Positions 35,730-44,070 of a stretch of DNA of 64,000 nucleotides are shown in pieces. The notes beneath the pieces were generated by a model. It did not search any database and was not told where the DNA came from. It was given only the letters and a program-made list of their open reading frames with translations. Source of the DNA: an uncultured Clostridia bacterium (GTDB taxonomy: Bacteria; Bacillota; Clostridia; Christensenellales; CAG-138); the NCBI GenBank assembly GCA_947168855.1, contig CAMVNO010000002.1:62001-126000 (forward strand), read 5' to 3'. Numbering within the stretch: position 1 is the stretch's first letter; every line of letters begins with the position of its first letter. Position numbers and translations under genes: made by a program.

Positions 35730-35762
35730 GTCAAATCCGCCGCACATGTCGCCGGATTTGAC
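35730..35762. repeat. 33-bp palindromic element, inverted copy
   Basis: GTCAAATCCG (35730-35739) and CGGATTTGAC (35753-35762), perfect arms around CCGCACATGTCGC. The reverse complement matches the elements at 31171 and 31227. Confidence 0.65.
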
Positions 35763-35839
35763 GGATTTTCGTGGTATTTGTTCCTCCGGGAAGCGCGCCG
35801 AACGGCGACGCCGTTCGTTGCAATGTGCACATCTCTAAG

Positions 35840-35860
35840 CCTCCCTTGCACAGGGGAGCC
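35840..35860. repeat. Solo terminal repeat of the 128-bp element
   Basis: CCTCCCTTGCACAGGGGAGCC matches the right end of the element at 26581-26708 with one base missing; the left end is absent, so this is a remnant. It is followed at 35871-35889 by the palindrome GGACGACC-GAT-GGTCGTCC. The gene-free stretch 35640-36036 is made of such repeats and holds no gene I can support. Confidence 0.6.
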
Positions 35861-35939
35861 GGGAAACAACGGACGACCGATGGTCGTCCCTACAAAGATA
35901 TACAAGGGGACGCCGGCGCCGGCGCCCCTTTGTGATTCT

Positions 35940-36029
35940 GTCATTCTGAGGAGCACAGCGACGAAGAATCCTTACGACGCTTTGCAAGATCCTTCGCTTT
36001 GCAAGATCCTTCGCTCTGCTCAGGATGAC
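35940..36029. repeat. Repeat with GTCATYCTGAG terminal inverted repeats
   Basis: GTCATTCTGAG at 35940 and CTCAGGATGAC ending at 36029 are inverted with one mismatch; inside, AAGATCCTTCGCT occurs twice. A single arm of the same family (GTCATCCTGAGCG ... GAAGGATC) is at 37989-38014. Confidence 0.6.
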
Positions 36030-36036
36030 ACCCGGT

Positions 36037-37029
36037 TTATTTACCGCTGACTTTCTTTGCGAACGTGTTGTCGACCAGCTCGTTGAAATCCGGGCGTCCG
36101 GTCAGCTCGCCGTTGAAGTCGATGACGGAGAGCAGCCGTTCGTAGTCCGCCTCCTGCATGACCGGGTCCTTCTTCCACGAGTCCGTTTCGCGGTAGCTCT
36201 TTACAACCGCCATCAGGCTTTCCAAAGACGCGTCGGGGAAATACGGCTGCATCGCCTTTGCGGCGTCCTCGTTGCTTGCGGTCTCGATCCATTGCTGCGC
36301 TTTATAGATCGCCCGGAGGAACGCCTCGATGCGTTCGGGGTGCTCCGCGATCATCTTCTGTGACGCAAAGTAGCAGGTATACGGCACTTCGCCGGATTCG
36401 AGCCCGATATTCGCCACGATATAGCCCTTGCCCGCTTTCTGAAACTCGGTTGCGGTCGGCTCGAACAGCGTCACATAATCGCCTTCGCCGCCCTCGAACG
36501 CGCCCGCCATCAGGTTGAACTGGATCGAGTCGATGATCGTGCAGTTCTCGCCGTCGATGAGACCGTTGTTTGCCATGACCCACCGGAGCGTCATGATCGG
36601 CATGCCGCCCTTTCGTCCGCCGATGATCGTCTTGCCCAAAAGATCGTTCCAGGAGAAGCGCTCGGCGGGCTCCCGCGCGATCAGGAACGACCCGTCGCGC
36701 TTCGTGAGCTGTCCCACGATCACCGGATGGTCCTCCTTGCCCTCGTTCATGACATACACGCCGGTTTCGGGCCCGGCAAGGCACAGGTCGGCGTCGCCGG
36801 AAAGAAGCGCGGTCATCGCCTTTTCGCTGCCGCCGGAGGTTGTGATCTCCACATGGAGTCCTTCCTCCTCAAAGAAGCCCAGCGACATCGCGATATACTG
36901 CGGCGCGTAGAATACCGAGCGTGTGACCTCGTGCAGCTCAAGCGTGACCGTCTCTTGTTCTGCCGGCTTGCAGGCAAGCGGCAGCAGAAGAAGCAGGACT
37001 GCAAGCAGGATCGGAATCGTTCGTTTCAT
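36037..37029 (-). CDS. ABC transporter substrate-binding lipoprotein (NMT1/SsuA/ThiY-like)
   Basis: A 330-residue protein with a lipoprotein signal (MKRTIPILLAVLLLLLPLAC) and the type II periplasmic-binding fold of the NMT1/THI5 group (EVTRSVFYAPQYIAMSLGFF, GDADLCLAGPETGVYV, GKTIIGGRKGGMPIMTL). Members bind pyrimidine precursors of thiamine, sulfonates or nitrate-like ligands. No permease or ATPase gene is next to it, so it is an orphan component here. GAGGAGGAAC precedes the ATG. Ligand unknown. Confidence 0.85.
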   Translation of the reverse strand: MKRTIPILLAVLLLLLPLACKPAEQETVTLELHEVTRSVFYAPQYIAMSLGFFEEEGLHVEITTSGGSEKAMTALLSGDADLCLAGPETGVYVMNEGKEDHPVIVGQLTKRDGSFLIAREPAERFSWNDLLGKTIIGGRKGGMPIMTLRWVMANNGLIDGENCTIIDSIQFNLMAGAFEGGEGDYVTLFEPTATEFQKAGKGYIVANIGLESGEVPYTCYFASQKMIAEHPERIEAFLRAIYKAQQWIETASNEDAAKAMQPYFPDASLESLMAVVKSYRETDSWKKDPVMQEADYERLLSVIDFNGELTGRPDFNELVDNTFAKKVSGK

Positions 37030-37100
37030 AAGTTCCTCCTCATTCGTTTTTCTGCATGATATGCCGATTGCAAAATTCGTGTGATTTTACGGGAAACGGG

Positions 37101-37130
37101 TTTACAAATCCGAAACCGGTACGGTATAAT
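37101..37130 (+). promoter_or_regulatory. Promoter of ireB
   Basis: TTTACA (37101-37106) and TATAAT (37125-37130) with an 18-base spacer, about 20 bases before the ireB start. Confidence 0.65.
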
Positions 37131-37150
37131 AATAAACGGAGGAATATGCT

Positions 37151-37402
37151 ATGGAAAACAAAGGCGATACCATTCAATTTACCGCGCCGAGAGACGTCAA
37201 GACGGCAGAGGACGTGCTGATGACCGTCTATTCCGCCATGCGGGAAAAGGGTTACGATCCGGTCAACCAGATCGTCGGCTACCTGCTTTCCGGCGATCCG
37301 ACGTACATCACCAGCCACAACAATGCGCGCTACCTGATCCTCAGAATGGAGCGGGACGAGCTCATCGAGGAGCTTGTGCGCTTCTACGTCGAAAAGCATT
37401 GA
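37151..37402 (+). CDS. ireB: IreB family regulatory phosphoprotein (UPF0297)
   Basis: An 83-residue protein with the conserved [20 protein letters not shown] and [18 protein letters not shown]. In Enterococcus the homologue is phosphorylated on N-terminal Thr by the Ser/Thr kinase IreK and affects cephalosporin tolerance; here Thr7 is the obvious candidate. It precedes ruvX and the DUF1292 gene as in other Firmicutes. GGAGGAATATGCT precedes the ATG. Confidence 0.93.
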   Translation: MENKGDTIQFTAPRDVKTAEDVLMTVYSAMREKGYDPVNQIVGYLLSGDPTYITSHNNARYLILRMERDELIEELVRFYVEKH

Positions 37403-37824
37403 AGCAGCGCATGGTTGCGCTGGACGTCGGCGACAGGCGCATCGGCGTCGCGGTGTCCGATCCTCTCTGGATCACCGCGCAGGGCGTCGAGACGTACCGG
37501 CGGACCGAAAGCACGAAAAAGGACGTCGCGCATATTGTGGAGATCCTGAACCGCTACGCACCGTGTCGGCTCCTTTTGGGCTTGCCCATGAACATGAACG
37601 GCACGGTCGGCGAGCAGGGGGAGAAGGTGCAGCGCTTCGCCGAAGCCATTCAAAAGCAATGGGACGGCGAACTGCTCTTTTTCGATGAGCGCCTCACCAC
37701 CATGGCGGCGCGGCGCGTGCTCGTGGACGCGGATATCTCGCGCGAAAAGCAGAAAAAGGTCATCGACAAGCTGGCCGCCGTGCTGATTTTGCAGGGATAT
37801 ATGGACTCGCATCCGAACGGATAG
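37399..37824 (+). CDS. ruvX: Putative pre-16S rRNA nuclease / Holliday junction resolvase-like (YqgF/RuvX)
   Basis: A 141-residue RNase H-fold protein with [18 protein letters not shown] at the N-terminus and [15 protein letters not shown] near residue 95, carrying the conserved acidic residues. YqgF matures the 5' end of 16S rRNA in E. coli. The likely start is TTG at 37399 overlapping the ireB stop (TTGA); ATG at 37411 is an alternative. Neither has a strong separate binding site, which fits translational coupling to ireB. Confidence 0.9.
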   Translation: MKQRMVALDVGDRRIGVAVSDPLWITAQGVETYRRTESTKKDVAHIVEILNRYAPCRLLLGLPMNMNGTVGEQGEKVQRFAEAIQKQWDGELLFFDERLTTMAARRVLVDADISREKQKKVIDKLAAVLILQGYMDSHPNG

Positions 37825-37825
37825 A

Positions 37826-38014
37826 AATTATCATGCGCCGCAGGCGCTATTCATGACCGCAGGTCAATTCACGGCGCAGCCAATTCATGCCGTCAGGCAA
37901 TTCATTCGGTATATGAATCGCGCTTCGCGCATGAATTGCGGCTTTGCCGCATGGCACCGTAGGGACGGGCAGTGCCCGTCCGCACCTCTGTCATCCTGAG
38001 CGGGAGCGAAGGAT
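37826..38014. repeat. Repeat cluster between ruvX and the DUF1292 gene
   Basis: From 37835 to 37950 the stretch holds several copies of an AATTCATG word in both orientations with small GC hairpins (CGCCGCAGGCG-like). At 37959-37981 is the palindrome GGACGGGC-AGT-GCCCGTCC preceded by GTAG, the same layout as 35871-35893 in reverse. At 37989-38014 is one GTCATCCTGAGCG arm. No coding capacity. Confidence 0.65.
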
Positions 38015-38044
38015 CTTTACAAACAAATCATACAGGAGAAAACA

Positions 38045-38329
38045 ATGGAAGAACAAAACACACTGGTTACCTTGATCGACGAACAGGGCAGGGAGGTCGA
38101 GTTCGATCTCGTCGCCACGTTTGATTACGAGAAAAAACGCTACGCCGCGCTGATCCCGATCGACGAGGTCGAGAATGTCAACGAGGACGAGGTCGTGATC
38201 CTCGAGGTCGTGAAGGACGCGGACGGCGAACGCTATCTGCCGATCGAAAACGACGTATTGCTCGACGAGGTCTTCAACGAGTTTCTGGAGATCCTCGACG
38301 AAATGGCGGACGGGGACGAGGAAGAGTAA
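38045..38329 (+). CDS. DUF1292 family protein (YrzB-like)
   Basis: A 94-residue acidic protein (VTLIDEQGREVEFDLVATFDY, ALIPIDEVE, ends DEMADGDEEE), the usual third member of the ireB-ruvX-DUF1292 group. Function unknown. The gene is separated from ruvX by about 220 bases of repeats, unlike the tight spacing usual for the group. AGGAGAAAACA precedes the ATG. Confidence 0.9.
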   Translation: MEEQNTLVTLIDEQGREVEFDLVATFDYEKKRYAALIPIDEVENVNEDEVVILEVVKDADGERYLPIENDVLLDEVFNEFLEILDEMADGDEEE

Positions 38330-38346
38330 ACGGGAAAGCGTCATTT

Positions 38347-38373
38347 GGGGATCGGACGGCGATCCCCTTTTTC
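38347..38373 (+). terminator. Intrinsic terminator of the DUF1292 gene
   Basis: GGGGATCG/CGATCCCC stem followed by TTTTT. Confidence 0.88.
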
Positions 38374-38524
38374 AACGGCTCAACCGCAGGGAGAGAGCAG
38401 ATAACGACCAATCAACCGATACGCAACAGCCGGAAGCGGCGATTCAACCGACGGTTTCTGGAAAGCGCGGCTGCACTCTGCTATGCTGTTCCCGGCAAAC
38501 GGAAGCTTCCGTCGGGAGGTAAAA

Positions 38525-39808
38525 ATGGAAAACGTATTTAAAAACCGAAATTACCGGCTCACCTTTTTCGGCGCGCTCGTTTCAAACGTCGGCGCGCTGC
38601 TCTACAGCTTTGCGGTCAGCTTTTATATTCTGGAGATCACGGAGAACAACGCCTTTCTGCAGGGGCTGTATCTGGCGCTGTGCGGCGCGTTCAATCTGAT
38701 CTTCACGCCGATCGGCGGCGTTCTGGGCGATCGGTTCCACAAAGGGAAGATCATGTTCGTCTGCGACTATCTGAAGGGCGGCGTGATCCTGCTTGCGACG
38801 CTTGCGATGATCCTGCTGCAAAATCCGGCGGCGCATCTTGTGATCCTGTTTGCCGCGGGCATTCTCGGCAATGCGATCGGCGGCGTCTTTTCGCCCGCAA
38901 GCGGCGCGCTTTTGCCGCACATCGTGGAGGAGCGGCAGCTGCAGCAGGCAAACTCCTATTTTACCATTATGCAGTCGCTGCAGTCTATCGTGGGCGTCGT
39001 GCTGGCGGGCGTGCTGTACGCGACGTTCCCGATCCATCTGCTGTTTCTGATCGTCGGCGTGTGCTACGTGGCTTCCGGCGTATCCGAGATGTTCATCCGC
39101 TATTCGCACGAGCGCAAGGAGGGAAAGCTGACGATCAAAAGCGCGCTCTCGGACTTCGGCGAGGGACTTCGGTATATCAAGGCGCAGAAGGCGCTGCTGG
39201 CGCTGATGGCGGCGATCCTGTTTATCAATTTCTTCTTCTCGCCGGTCGCGTCGAACTTCATTCCGTATTTTATCAAAACAGATCTGGCGACCGCGGAACA
39301 CTATTTGCTTGACAGCCTGCTGAAGCCCGAGCTGTGGTCCTCGGTCCTGTCGGTGCTGATCGGGGTAAGCTCTATGGTCGGCGCGCTGATCCTGAGCGCG
39401 AGACCGCAGAAGGAAAAGGTCGGTCGATCGGTCTCCCGGTGGCTGTTCGGAATGGCGGTGATCCTTGCGCTGATGACTGCCGGATACTGGATCCTTGTCG
39501 CACGGGGCGTTTCGCTCAACGCGTTCCTGATCCTGATGACAGTCGGATGCCTTTTGACCGGCGTCACCATCGTAAACATCAACGTCCCGACCACGACGAC
39601 GCTCATGCGCATTGTGGACAAGAGCATGCTCAGCAAGGTCAACAGCGTCATCAGCATCTCCTCGCAGGGGCTGATCCCGATCGCTTCGGTGCTCGCTGGC
39701 GCGGTCCTGCAGGGGTTCGGCAGCACGGCGCTTTTGCTGACCTGCACGATCGGGTTCTTCGCTACGGCGCTTATGCTCCTGTTTAATCGCAGAGTCGGGG
39801 AGATCTGA
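38525..39808 (+). CDS. MFS transporter
   Basis: A 427-residue protein with about 12 hydrophobic segments and the MFS loop pattern GVLGDRFHKGKIMF after the second segment. The layout (NYRLTFFGALVSNVGALLYS at the N-terminus) is that of the MFS_3/enterobactin-exporter-like group common in Firmicutes. The substrate is unknown; drug or siderophore efflux is typical of relatives. The ATG at 38525 follows GGGAGGTAAAA. It stands alone, with its own short leader. Confidence 0.88.
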   Translation: MENVFKNRNYRLTFFGALVSNVGALLYSFAVSFYILEITENNAFLQGLYLALCGAFNLIFTPIGGVLGDRFHKGKIMFVCDYLKGGVILLATLAMILLQNPAAHLVILFAAGILGNAIGGVFSPASGALLPHIVEERQLQQANSYFTIMQSLQSIVGVVLAGVLYATFPIHLLFLIVGVCYVASGVSEMFIRYSHERKEGKLTIKSALSDFGEGLRYIKAQKALLALMAAILFINFFFSPVASNFIPYFIKTDLATAEHYLLDSLLKPELWSSVLSVLIGVSSMVGALILSARPQKEKVGRSVSRWLFGMAVILALMTAGYWILVARGVSLNAFLILMTVGCLLTGVTIVNINVPTTTTLMRIVDKSMLSKVNSVISISSQGLIPIASVLAGAVLQGFGSTALLLTCTIGFFATALMLLFNRRVGEI

Positions 39809-39851
39809 GTAATAATCACCAAAAAACCCTGCAAAATCTGCATTTTGGGTC

Positions 39852-39880
39852 TTGCAATCGGGGAATGACCTGTGTATAAT
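39852..39880 (+). promoter_or_regulatory. Promoter of rpsB-tsf
   Basis: TTGCAA (39852-39857) and TATAAT (39875-39880), 17 bases apart, about 110 bases before rpsB. Confidence 0.8.
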
Positions 39881-39897
39881 AGGCAAGGTATCACGCA

Positions 39898-39955
39898 CTC
39901 CCGCGGATCCGGCGTCTCGTGCCCTCTGGGTTAACGCCTGTGTTTGAAACGGGAG
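39898..39955 (+). ncRNA. Structured 5' leader of rpsB
   Basis: Closing helix CTCCCG (39898-39903)/CGGGAG (39950-39955) encloses helix GGCGT (39911-39915)/ACGCC (39934-39938) with a large loop. The position, between promoter and rpsB, fits an S2 autoregulatory leader. I cannot confirm a known RNA family from sequence alone. Confidence 0.45.
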
Positions 39956-39989
39956 GAGGACAAACAAAAAACGAGGAGGTTTAATTATC

Positions 39990-40730
39990 ATGTCCGTGAT
40001 CTCAATGAAACAACTTTTGGAAGCAGGCGTCCATTTCGGACATCAGACCCGTCGCTGGAACCCGAAGATGAAGCAGTACATCTTCACCGAGCGCAACGGT
40101 ATCTACATCATCGACCTGCAGATGACCGTCAAGAAAATCGAAGAAGCGTATTACTTCATTCGTGACCTCGCGGCACAGGACAAGACGATCCTGTTCGTCG
40201 GCACCAAGAAGCAGGCGCAGGAGAGCATTGAGCAGGAAGCAAAGCGCTGCGAAATGTTCTATGTCAACCAGCGTTGGCTCGGCGGCATGCTGACCAACTG
40301 GAAGACCATCCAGACCCGCATCGCGCGTCTCAAGAAGATCGACCAGATGGAAGCGAACGGCGATTTCGATCTGCTCCCCAAGAAGGAAGTCATCGGTCTT
40401 CTGAACGAGCGTGAAAAGCTCGAGAAGAACCTCGGCGGCATCAAGGAAATGAAGAAGCTCCCGGCAGCGCTGTTTGTTGTCGACCCGCGCAAGGAGCACA
40501 TCGCGATCGCAGAGGCGCGCAGCCTCGGTATTCCGATCGTTGCGATCATCGACACCAACTGTGACCCGGACGAGGTCGATTATCCGATCCCCGGCAACGA
40601 CGACGCGATCCGTGCGGTCAAGCTGATCGCTGCGAAGATGGCGGACGCCGTGCTCGAAGGCAAGCAGGGCGAGCAGATGACCGATGCGGCCGTCGAAGAG
40701 ACCGAAGAAGAAACCGAAGAAGAAGCATAA
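39990..40730 (+). CDS. rpsB: 30S ribosomal protein S2
   Basis: A 246-residue protein with the S2 signatures ([70 protein letters not shown]). It ends with an acidic tail of Glu and Thr. AACGAGGAGGTTTAATTATC precedes the ATG. It is followed after 15 bases by tsf. Confidence 0.97.
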   Translation: MSVISMKQLLEAGVHFGHQTRRWNPKMKQYIFTERNGIYIIDLQMTVKKIEEAYYFIRDLAAQDKTILFVGTKKQAQESIEQEAKRCEMFYVNQRWLGGMLTNWKTIQTRIARLKKIDQMEANGDFDLLPKKEVIGLLNEREKLEKNLGGIKEMKKLPAALFVVDPRKEHIAIAEARSLGIPIVAIIDTNCDPDEVDYPIPGNDDAIRAVKLIAAKMADAVLEGKQGEQMTDAAVEETEEETEEEA

Positions 40731-40745
40731 TCGGGAGGTACTACC

Positions 40746-41630
40746 ATGAACTTTACCGCAAAAGACGTACAGGGACTGCGTGAGCGCACCGGCGCCGGCA
40801 TGATGGACTGCAAGAAGGCGCTCGTGGAAACGAACGGCGACGTCGAAAAGGCGATCGACTTCCTGCGTGAGAAGGGCCTTGCGAAGGCCGCGAAGAAGGA
40901 AGGCCGCATTGCGGCGGAAGGTCTTGTTGCCGATTACCGCGAGGGCAATGTTGCCGCTCTGGTCGAGGTCAACTGCGAGACCGACTTCGTTGCGAAGACC
41001 GACCGGTTCAAGGATTTCGTCAAGATGATCGCAAAGCAGGTCGTGGAAGCGAACCCCGCAGATCTCGAAGCGCTGATGGCAAGCGAGATCGACGGTCAGA
41101 CCGTGCAGGCGCTGCAGACCGCAGCGGTTGCGGAGATCGGTGAAAAGATCACGATCCGCCGCTTCGTCCGCATGGAAGGCGCAGTCGACACGTACATCCA
41201 CCTCGGCGGCAGCCGCGGCGTCCTCGTGCAGTTTGCAGAGGAATGCGATCGCGAAGCCATGCACGACGTGGCGCTGCAGATCGCGGCGGCTTCTCCCGTC
41301 TGCGTAGACGTTCAGAGCCTCCCGCAGGAGTTCATCGACCATGAGCGCGCCGTCCAGCTGGCAGCCGCGAAGGAAGAGAACGCGAACGCCGCAAAGCCGA
41401 AGCCCGACGCAATCATTGAGAAGATGGTCGACGGCCGTATGCAGAAATACTATAAGGAAGTCTGCCTCGAGGAACAGCAGTTCGTCAAGAACCCGGACGT
41501 CACCATCAAGGAGATGCTGAAAGCAAAGAACGCGTCCAAGGTTCTCGCGTTTGTCCGTTACGAGAAGGGCGAGGGCATCGAGAAGCGCAAGGACAATTTC
41601 GCGGAAGAAATCGCGAACATGACCAAATAA
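40746..41630 (+). CDS. tsf: Elongation factor Ts
   Basis: A 294-residue protein. The N-terminal UBA-like domain and core show VQGLRERTGAGMMDCKKALV and VEVNCETDFVAKTDRFKDFV. It regenerates EF-Tu-GTP. CGGGAGGTACTACC precedes the ATG, 15 bases after rpsB; a strong terminator follows. Confidence 0.97.
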   Translation: MNFTAKDVQGLRERTGAGMMDCKKALVETNGDVEKAIDFLREKGLAKAAKKEGRIAAEGLVADYREGNVAALVEVNCETDFVAKTDRFKDFVKMIAKQVVEANPADLEALMASEIDGQTVQALQTAAVAEIGEKITIRRFVRMEGAVDTYIHLGGSRGVLVQFAEECDREAMHDVALQIAAASPVCVDVQSLPQEFIDHERAVQLAAAKEENANAAKPKPDAIIEKMVDGRMQKYYKEVCLEEQQFVKNPDVTIKEMLKAKNASKVLAFVRYEKGEGIEKRKDNFAEEIANMTK

Positions 41631-41642
41631 GTTCCCGAATAC

Positions 41643-41672
41643 GAAAAAGCACCGGTTTCCCGGTGCTTTTTC
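41643..41672 (+). terminator. Intrinsic terminator of rpsB-tsf
   Basis: AAAAAGCACCGG/CCGGTGCTTTTT stem with a short T-rich loop and T-run. Convergent with the next minus-strand gene and probably used by both. Confidence 0.92.
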
Positions 41673-41712
41673 TGTTGCATGCATGTATTTGTGTACCCTG
41701 TAAGGATGGGGG

Positions 41713-42348
41713 TTAACTGAAATGAATGACGCCGTCGAGCTTATATTTCCGGTACCGTTTCGCAAACGTTGCGATGGAGCAGACGATCGGCTCGCCTTCC
41801 TTATAGCGCTTGCCGTTAACGGTCTGCGCGTAGCTGTCGGAGAAATAGACCATGCCGTTTTCGATGCCGTGGATGAACATCACATGTCCGTACCGCTTTC
41901 CCGCTTTGCTCGTGCCCTTCTCAAAACCGACGAGAATGTTCCGTGCGTGCGGATCCTCCCGCGCAATCGCTTCGAGCGCTTCCTGCAGCGTATACTGCTT
42001 TGCCGGGTATGCGGTGATCCGGTAGCCGCCGCTTGTTTCCGTTTTCTTCCGGTAGATATCAAACGCGCGGTTTCCGTTGCTGCCGACATACTTTTTATTG
42101 ATGCCGAGCTTAACAAGCTGCAGTCCGACATAATAGCCGCACTTTCCCTTAAAGGATTTCCGGCGCGCTGACTTTTTCGCTTTTTTGTAGATCGAACGGA
42201 TCTGTTCGATAAGGTCCTCGTTTTTTTCTTCATACGCGGCGCGCGCCATCACTGTCAAAATGTCCGCAGATGCCGGTCGTTCGATCAGCGGGGAGAGCAG
42301 GCAAAGCGCAGCCGTCGCGATTACGGCGAAACGCCTCAGTGTTTTCAT
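41713..42348 (-). CDS. Secreted protein with possible Cys-His (CHAP/NlpC-like) hydrolase fold
   Basis: A 211-residue protein with a signal peptide (MKTLRRFAVIATAALCLLSP, cleavage near ASA-D). A candidate catalytic pair is Cys70 in GKCGYYVGLQLVKLG and His155 or His160 in YGHVMFIHGIENG, an order and spacing like papain-type CHAP amidases, followed by VYFSDSYAQ. Family membership is not certain. AGGAGGT lies 7 bases before the ATG, which is chosen over an in-frame ATG 33 bases upstream. Wall hydrolysis is an inference. Confidence 0.6.
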   Translation of the reverse strand: MKTLRRFAVIATAALCLLSPLIERPASADILTVMARAAYEEKNEDLIEQIRSIYKKAKKSARRKSFKGKCGYYVGLQLVKLGINKKYVGSNGNRAFDIYRKKTETSGGYRITAYPAKQYTLQEALEAIAREDPHARNILVGFEKGTSKAGKRYGHVMFIHGIENGMVYFSDSYAQTVNGKRYKEGEPIVCSIATFAKRYRKYKLDGVIHFS

Positions 42349-42502
42349 ACGATCCACCTCCTGTGAGCGGTATCGTAGCACACTTTTTTTCGCTTGTGCC
42401 GGTTTTCGATGTTTCTTTATAATGTGTTTTCAAAATATCCGATTGTTCATCCCGGTGTTACAAATTCGCCCAAATATCGCCGATTTTCCTTCACGGAACG
42501 GT

Positions 42503-42540
42503 CAAAAATGAAAGCGGCGCGGGGATCGCCCGCACCGCGC
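42503..42540 (-). terminator. Putative terminator of the M15 peptidase gene
   Basis: Minus-strand GC-rich hairpin with arms GCGG...GCGGG and CCCGC...CCGC, followed by a T-rich tract. Confidence 0.6.
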
Positions 42541-42557
42541 AAATCGACAGATTTTGC

Positions 42558-43919
42558 TTAAGGAGCCGGAGTGGAAGGCGCCGCCGAAGCGGCAGAAGAG
42601 TCGTCATATGCGTACACCTTGCGCAGGCCGTATTTCTTTTCGTCGTGCTTGTGGGTCACAAATTCGCTGAGGCAGAAATGCATTGCGTCGCTCGTTGATT
42701 TGTAATAATGCGCCCAATCGAAGCCGGCGCGGAAGAAGCCGAACTCGTAGAGCAGATAGTTCACGCAGGTCTCCGGCACGCCGTTCGGATCGCATTTATA
42801 TGTGCCGTCATAGGTGAAGTCATAGTATTTCACGCCGTCCTGTTCGAGAATGCCGTTGTAAACGAGATGATCCTTGACGTCGTTGTCGATGACGGCGTGG
42901 TTCTTTTCGTTGTTCTTGTTCGGGTCCATCGAAGCATTCAGGTCGACCGCGGTGCCGAACGTGTGGTGACTGATCGCCTTCAGGCTCGACGTAAACCGCG
43001 AGACATAGCATCCGTTATACTCCGTAATCAGCGCAATGGCTTTGATCACGCCGGTGTCGCCGTTTGTGCCGTGCACGCGCACGGAGGTCGATGTGAGATA
43101 ACGGAACGCCTTTTCAAAGTACGGCTTGGCGTCAACGTGGACAAACCACGTCGTCCCTTCGGGATAGCCCGGGATTTCGGTGATGTAGGTTTTTTCCCAT
43201 TCGGGATCGGCAACGATATATCGGCCGTTCACCCACTGATAGCGATACAGGAAGCGCTCGTCCGAACCGAAGAATTTCAGCGCCTCCGGATAGGAATCGG
43301 GGAAGGTTTTGCGCGTGATCTGCTCCCATTCGTCGCCGAGCACATAGAAGCTGCAGCGGAACAGTTCAACGCCGCGCGTGCCTTTGACTGCCGCGGTGAT
43401 CTTCAGCGTGTGTACGCCGACCAGCAGCTCGGAGAAATCGACCAGCGAGGAGAGGGGCGTTCCCTCGTCGTTCGCCGCGTCCGTCAGCGTATATACACCG
43501 GCGGTCTGCTGCCTGAAATGAACTGTTTTTTTGTACGGATACGGGTTTTTGTTGTTGTGGGAACAGGTGATCGTTACACTCACGCTGTCCAGCGGATAAT
43601 TCGAATAGATCGTGCCGCCGATCGTATATGTGCCGCCGAGCGGAAGCTCTGCGCCGTCCTCGGGCAGCGGGTGTTCCCGGTCGGCAACGAAACGCAGCGA
43701 AAGATCCGGCGGCGGCGTCGCCTCCGTCGAAAGCGCAACGGCGCCTTCCTCGATCACCTCAATGCTTTCCGCACGGTCCGAGAGATCGGGATCGTCAAGC
43801 AGCGTCGCTGCTGCGGGACGCGTCAGAACGGCGATCAAAAACAGAGCCGCGCACAGCAGAATGCCCGTGAGCACGCCGATCAGGACGGTTTGCTTTTTAG
43901 TCCATTCGGGGATTTTCAA
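42558..43919 (-). CDS. M15-family D,D-carboxypeptidase-like protein, membrane anchored
   Basis: A 453-residue protein with one N-terminal membrane segment (TVLIGVLTGILLCAALFLIA) and a C-terminal peptidase M15 domain. Zinc ligands His319 and Asp326 lie in HHTFGTAVDLN, and His414 in DAMHFCL. Between is an Ig-like or beta-rich region (residues 70-220, SVTITCSHNNKNPYPYKK). M15 enzymes cleave peptidoglycan D-Ala or related bonds; the middle domain may bind the wall. The start appears to be TTG, with AAAGGAAC at about 9 bases; no ATG lies in a suitable place. Confidence 0.85.
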   Translation of the reverse strand: MKIPEWTKKQTVLIGVLTGILLCAALFLIAVLTRPAAATLLDDPDLSDRAESIEVIEEGAVALSTEATPPPDLSLRFVADREHPLPEDGAELPLGGTYTIGGTIYSNYPLDSVSVTITCSHNNKNPYPYKKTVHFRQQTAGVYTLTDAANDEGTPLSSLVDFSELLVGVHTLKITAAVKGTRGVELFRCSFYVLGDEWEQITRKTFPDSYPEALKFFGSDERFLYRYQWVNGRYIVADPEWEKTYITEIPGYPEGTTWFVHVDAKPYFEKAFRYLTSTSVRVHGTNGDTGVIKAIALITEYNGCYVSRFTSSLKAISHHTFGTAVDLNASMDPNKNNEKNHAVIDNDVKDHLVYNGILEQDGVKYYDFTYDGTYKCDPNGVPETCVNYLLYEFGFFRAGFDWAHYYKSTSDAMHFCLSEFVTHKHDEKKYGLRKVYAYDDSSAASAAPSTPAP

Positions 43920-44028
43920 GGAAGGTTCCTTTCTGAGGGCTTCAAACGGTCGGAACGCCTCGACTCAATATCTTATTATACCATTTGAATTGCACAAGTT
44001 TGTCAACAGAGTGTGAACAATCCAAATG

Positions 44029-44058
44029 AAAAAACCCGTCCGGCTTGCGGACGGGCGT
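44029..44058 (-). terminator. Intrinsic terminator of the DUF1508 gene
   Basis: Minus-strand stem CCCGTCCG/CGGACGGG with a CAAGC loop followed by TTTTTT. Confidence 0.85.
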
Positions 44059-44070
44059 TTGTGCGAACAG

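Noticed and set aside
35721..36050. A 109-codon frame across the repeat cluster
   Set aside because: It begins in a palindromic repeat and is made of repeat sequence throughout; low complexity and no homology signal.
38582..41765. Long minus-strand frames opposite the MFS gene and rpsB-tsf
   Set aside because: They run antisense to unmistakable housekeeping genes and show only compositional bias.
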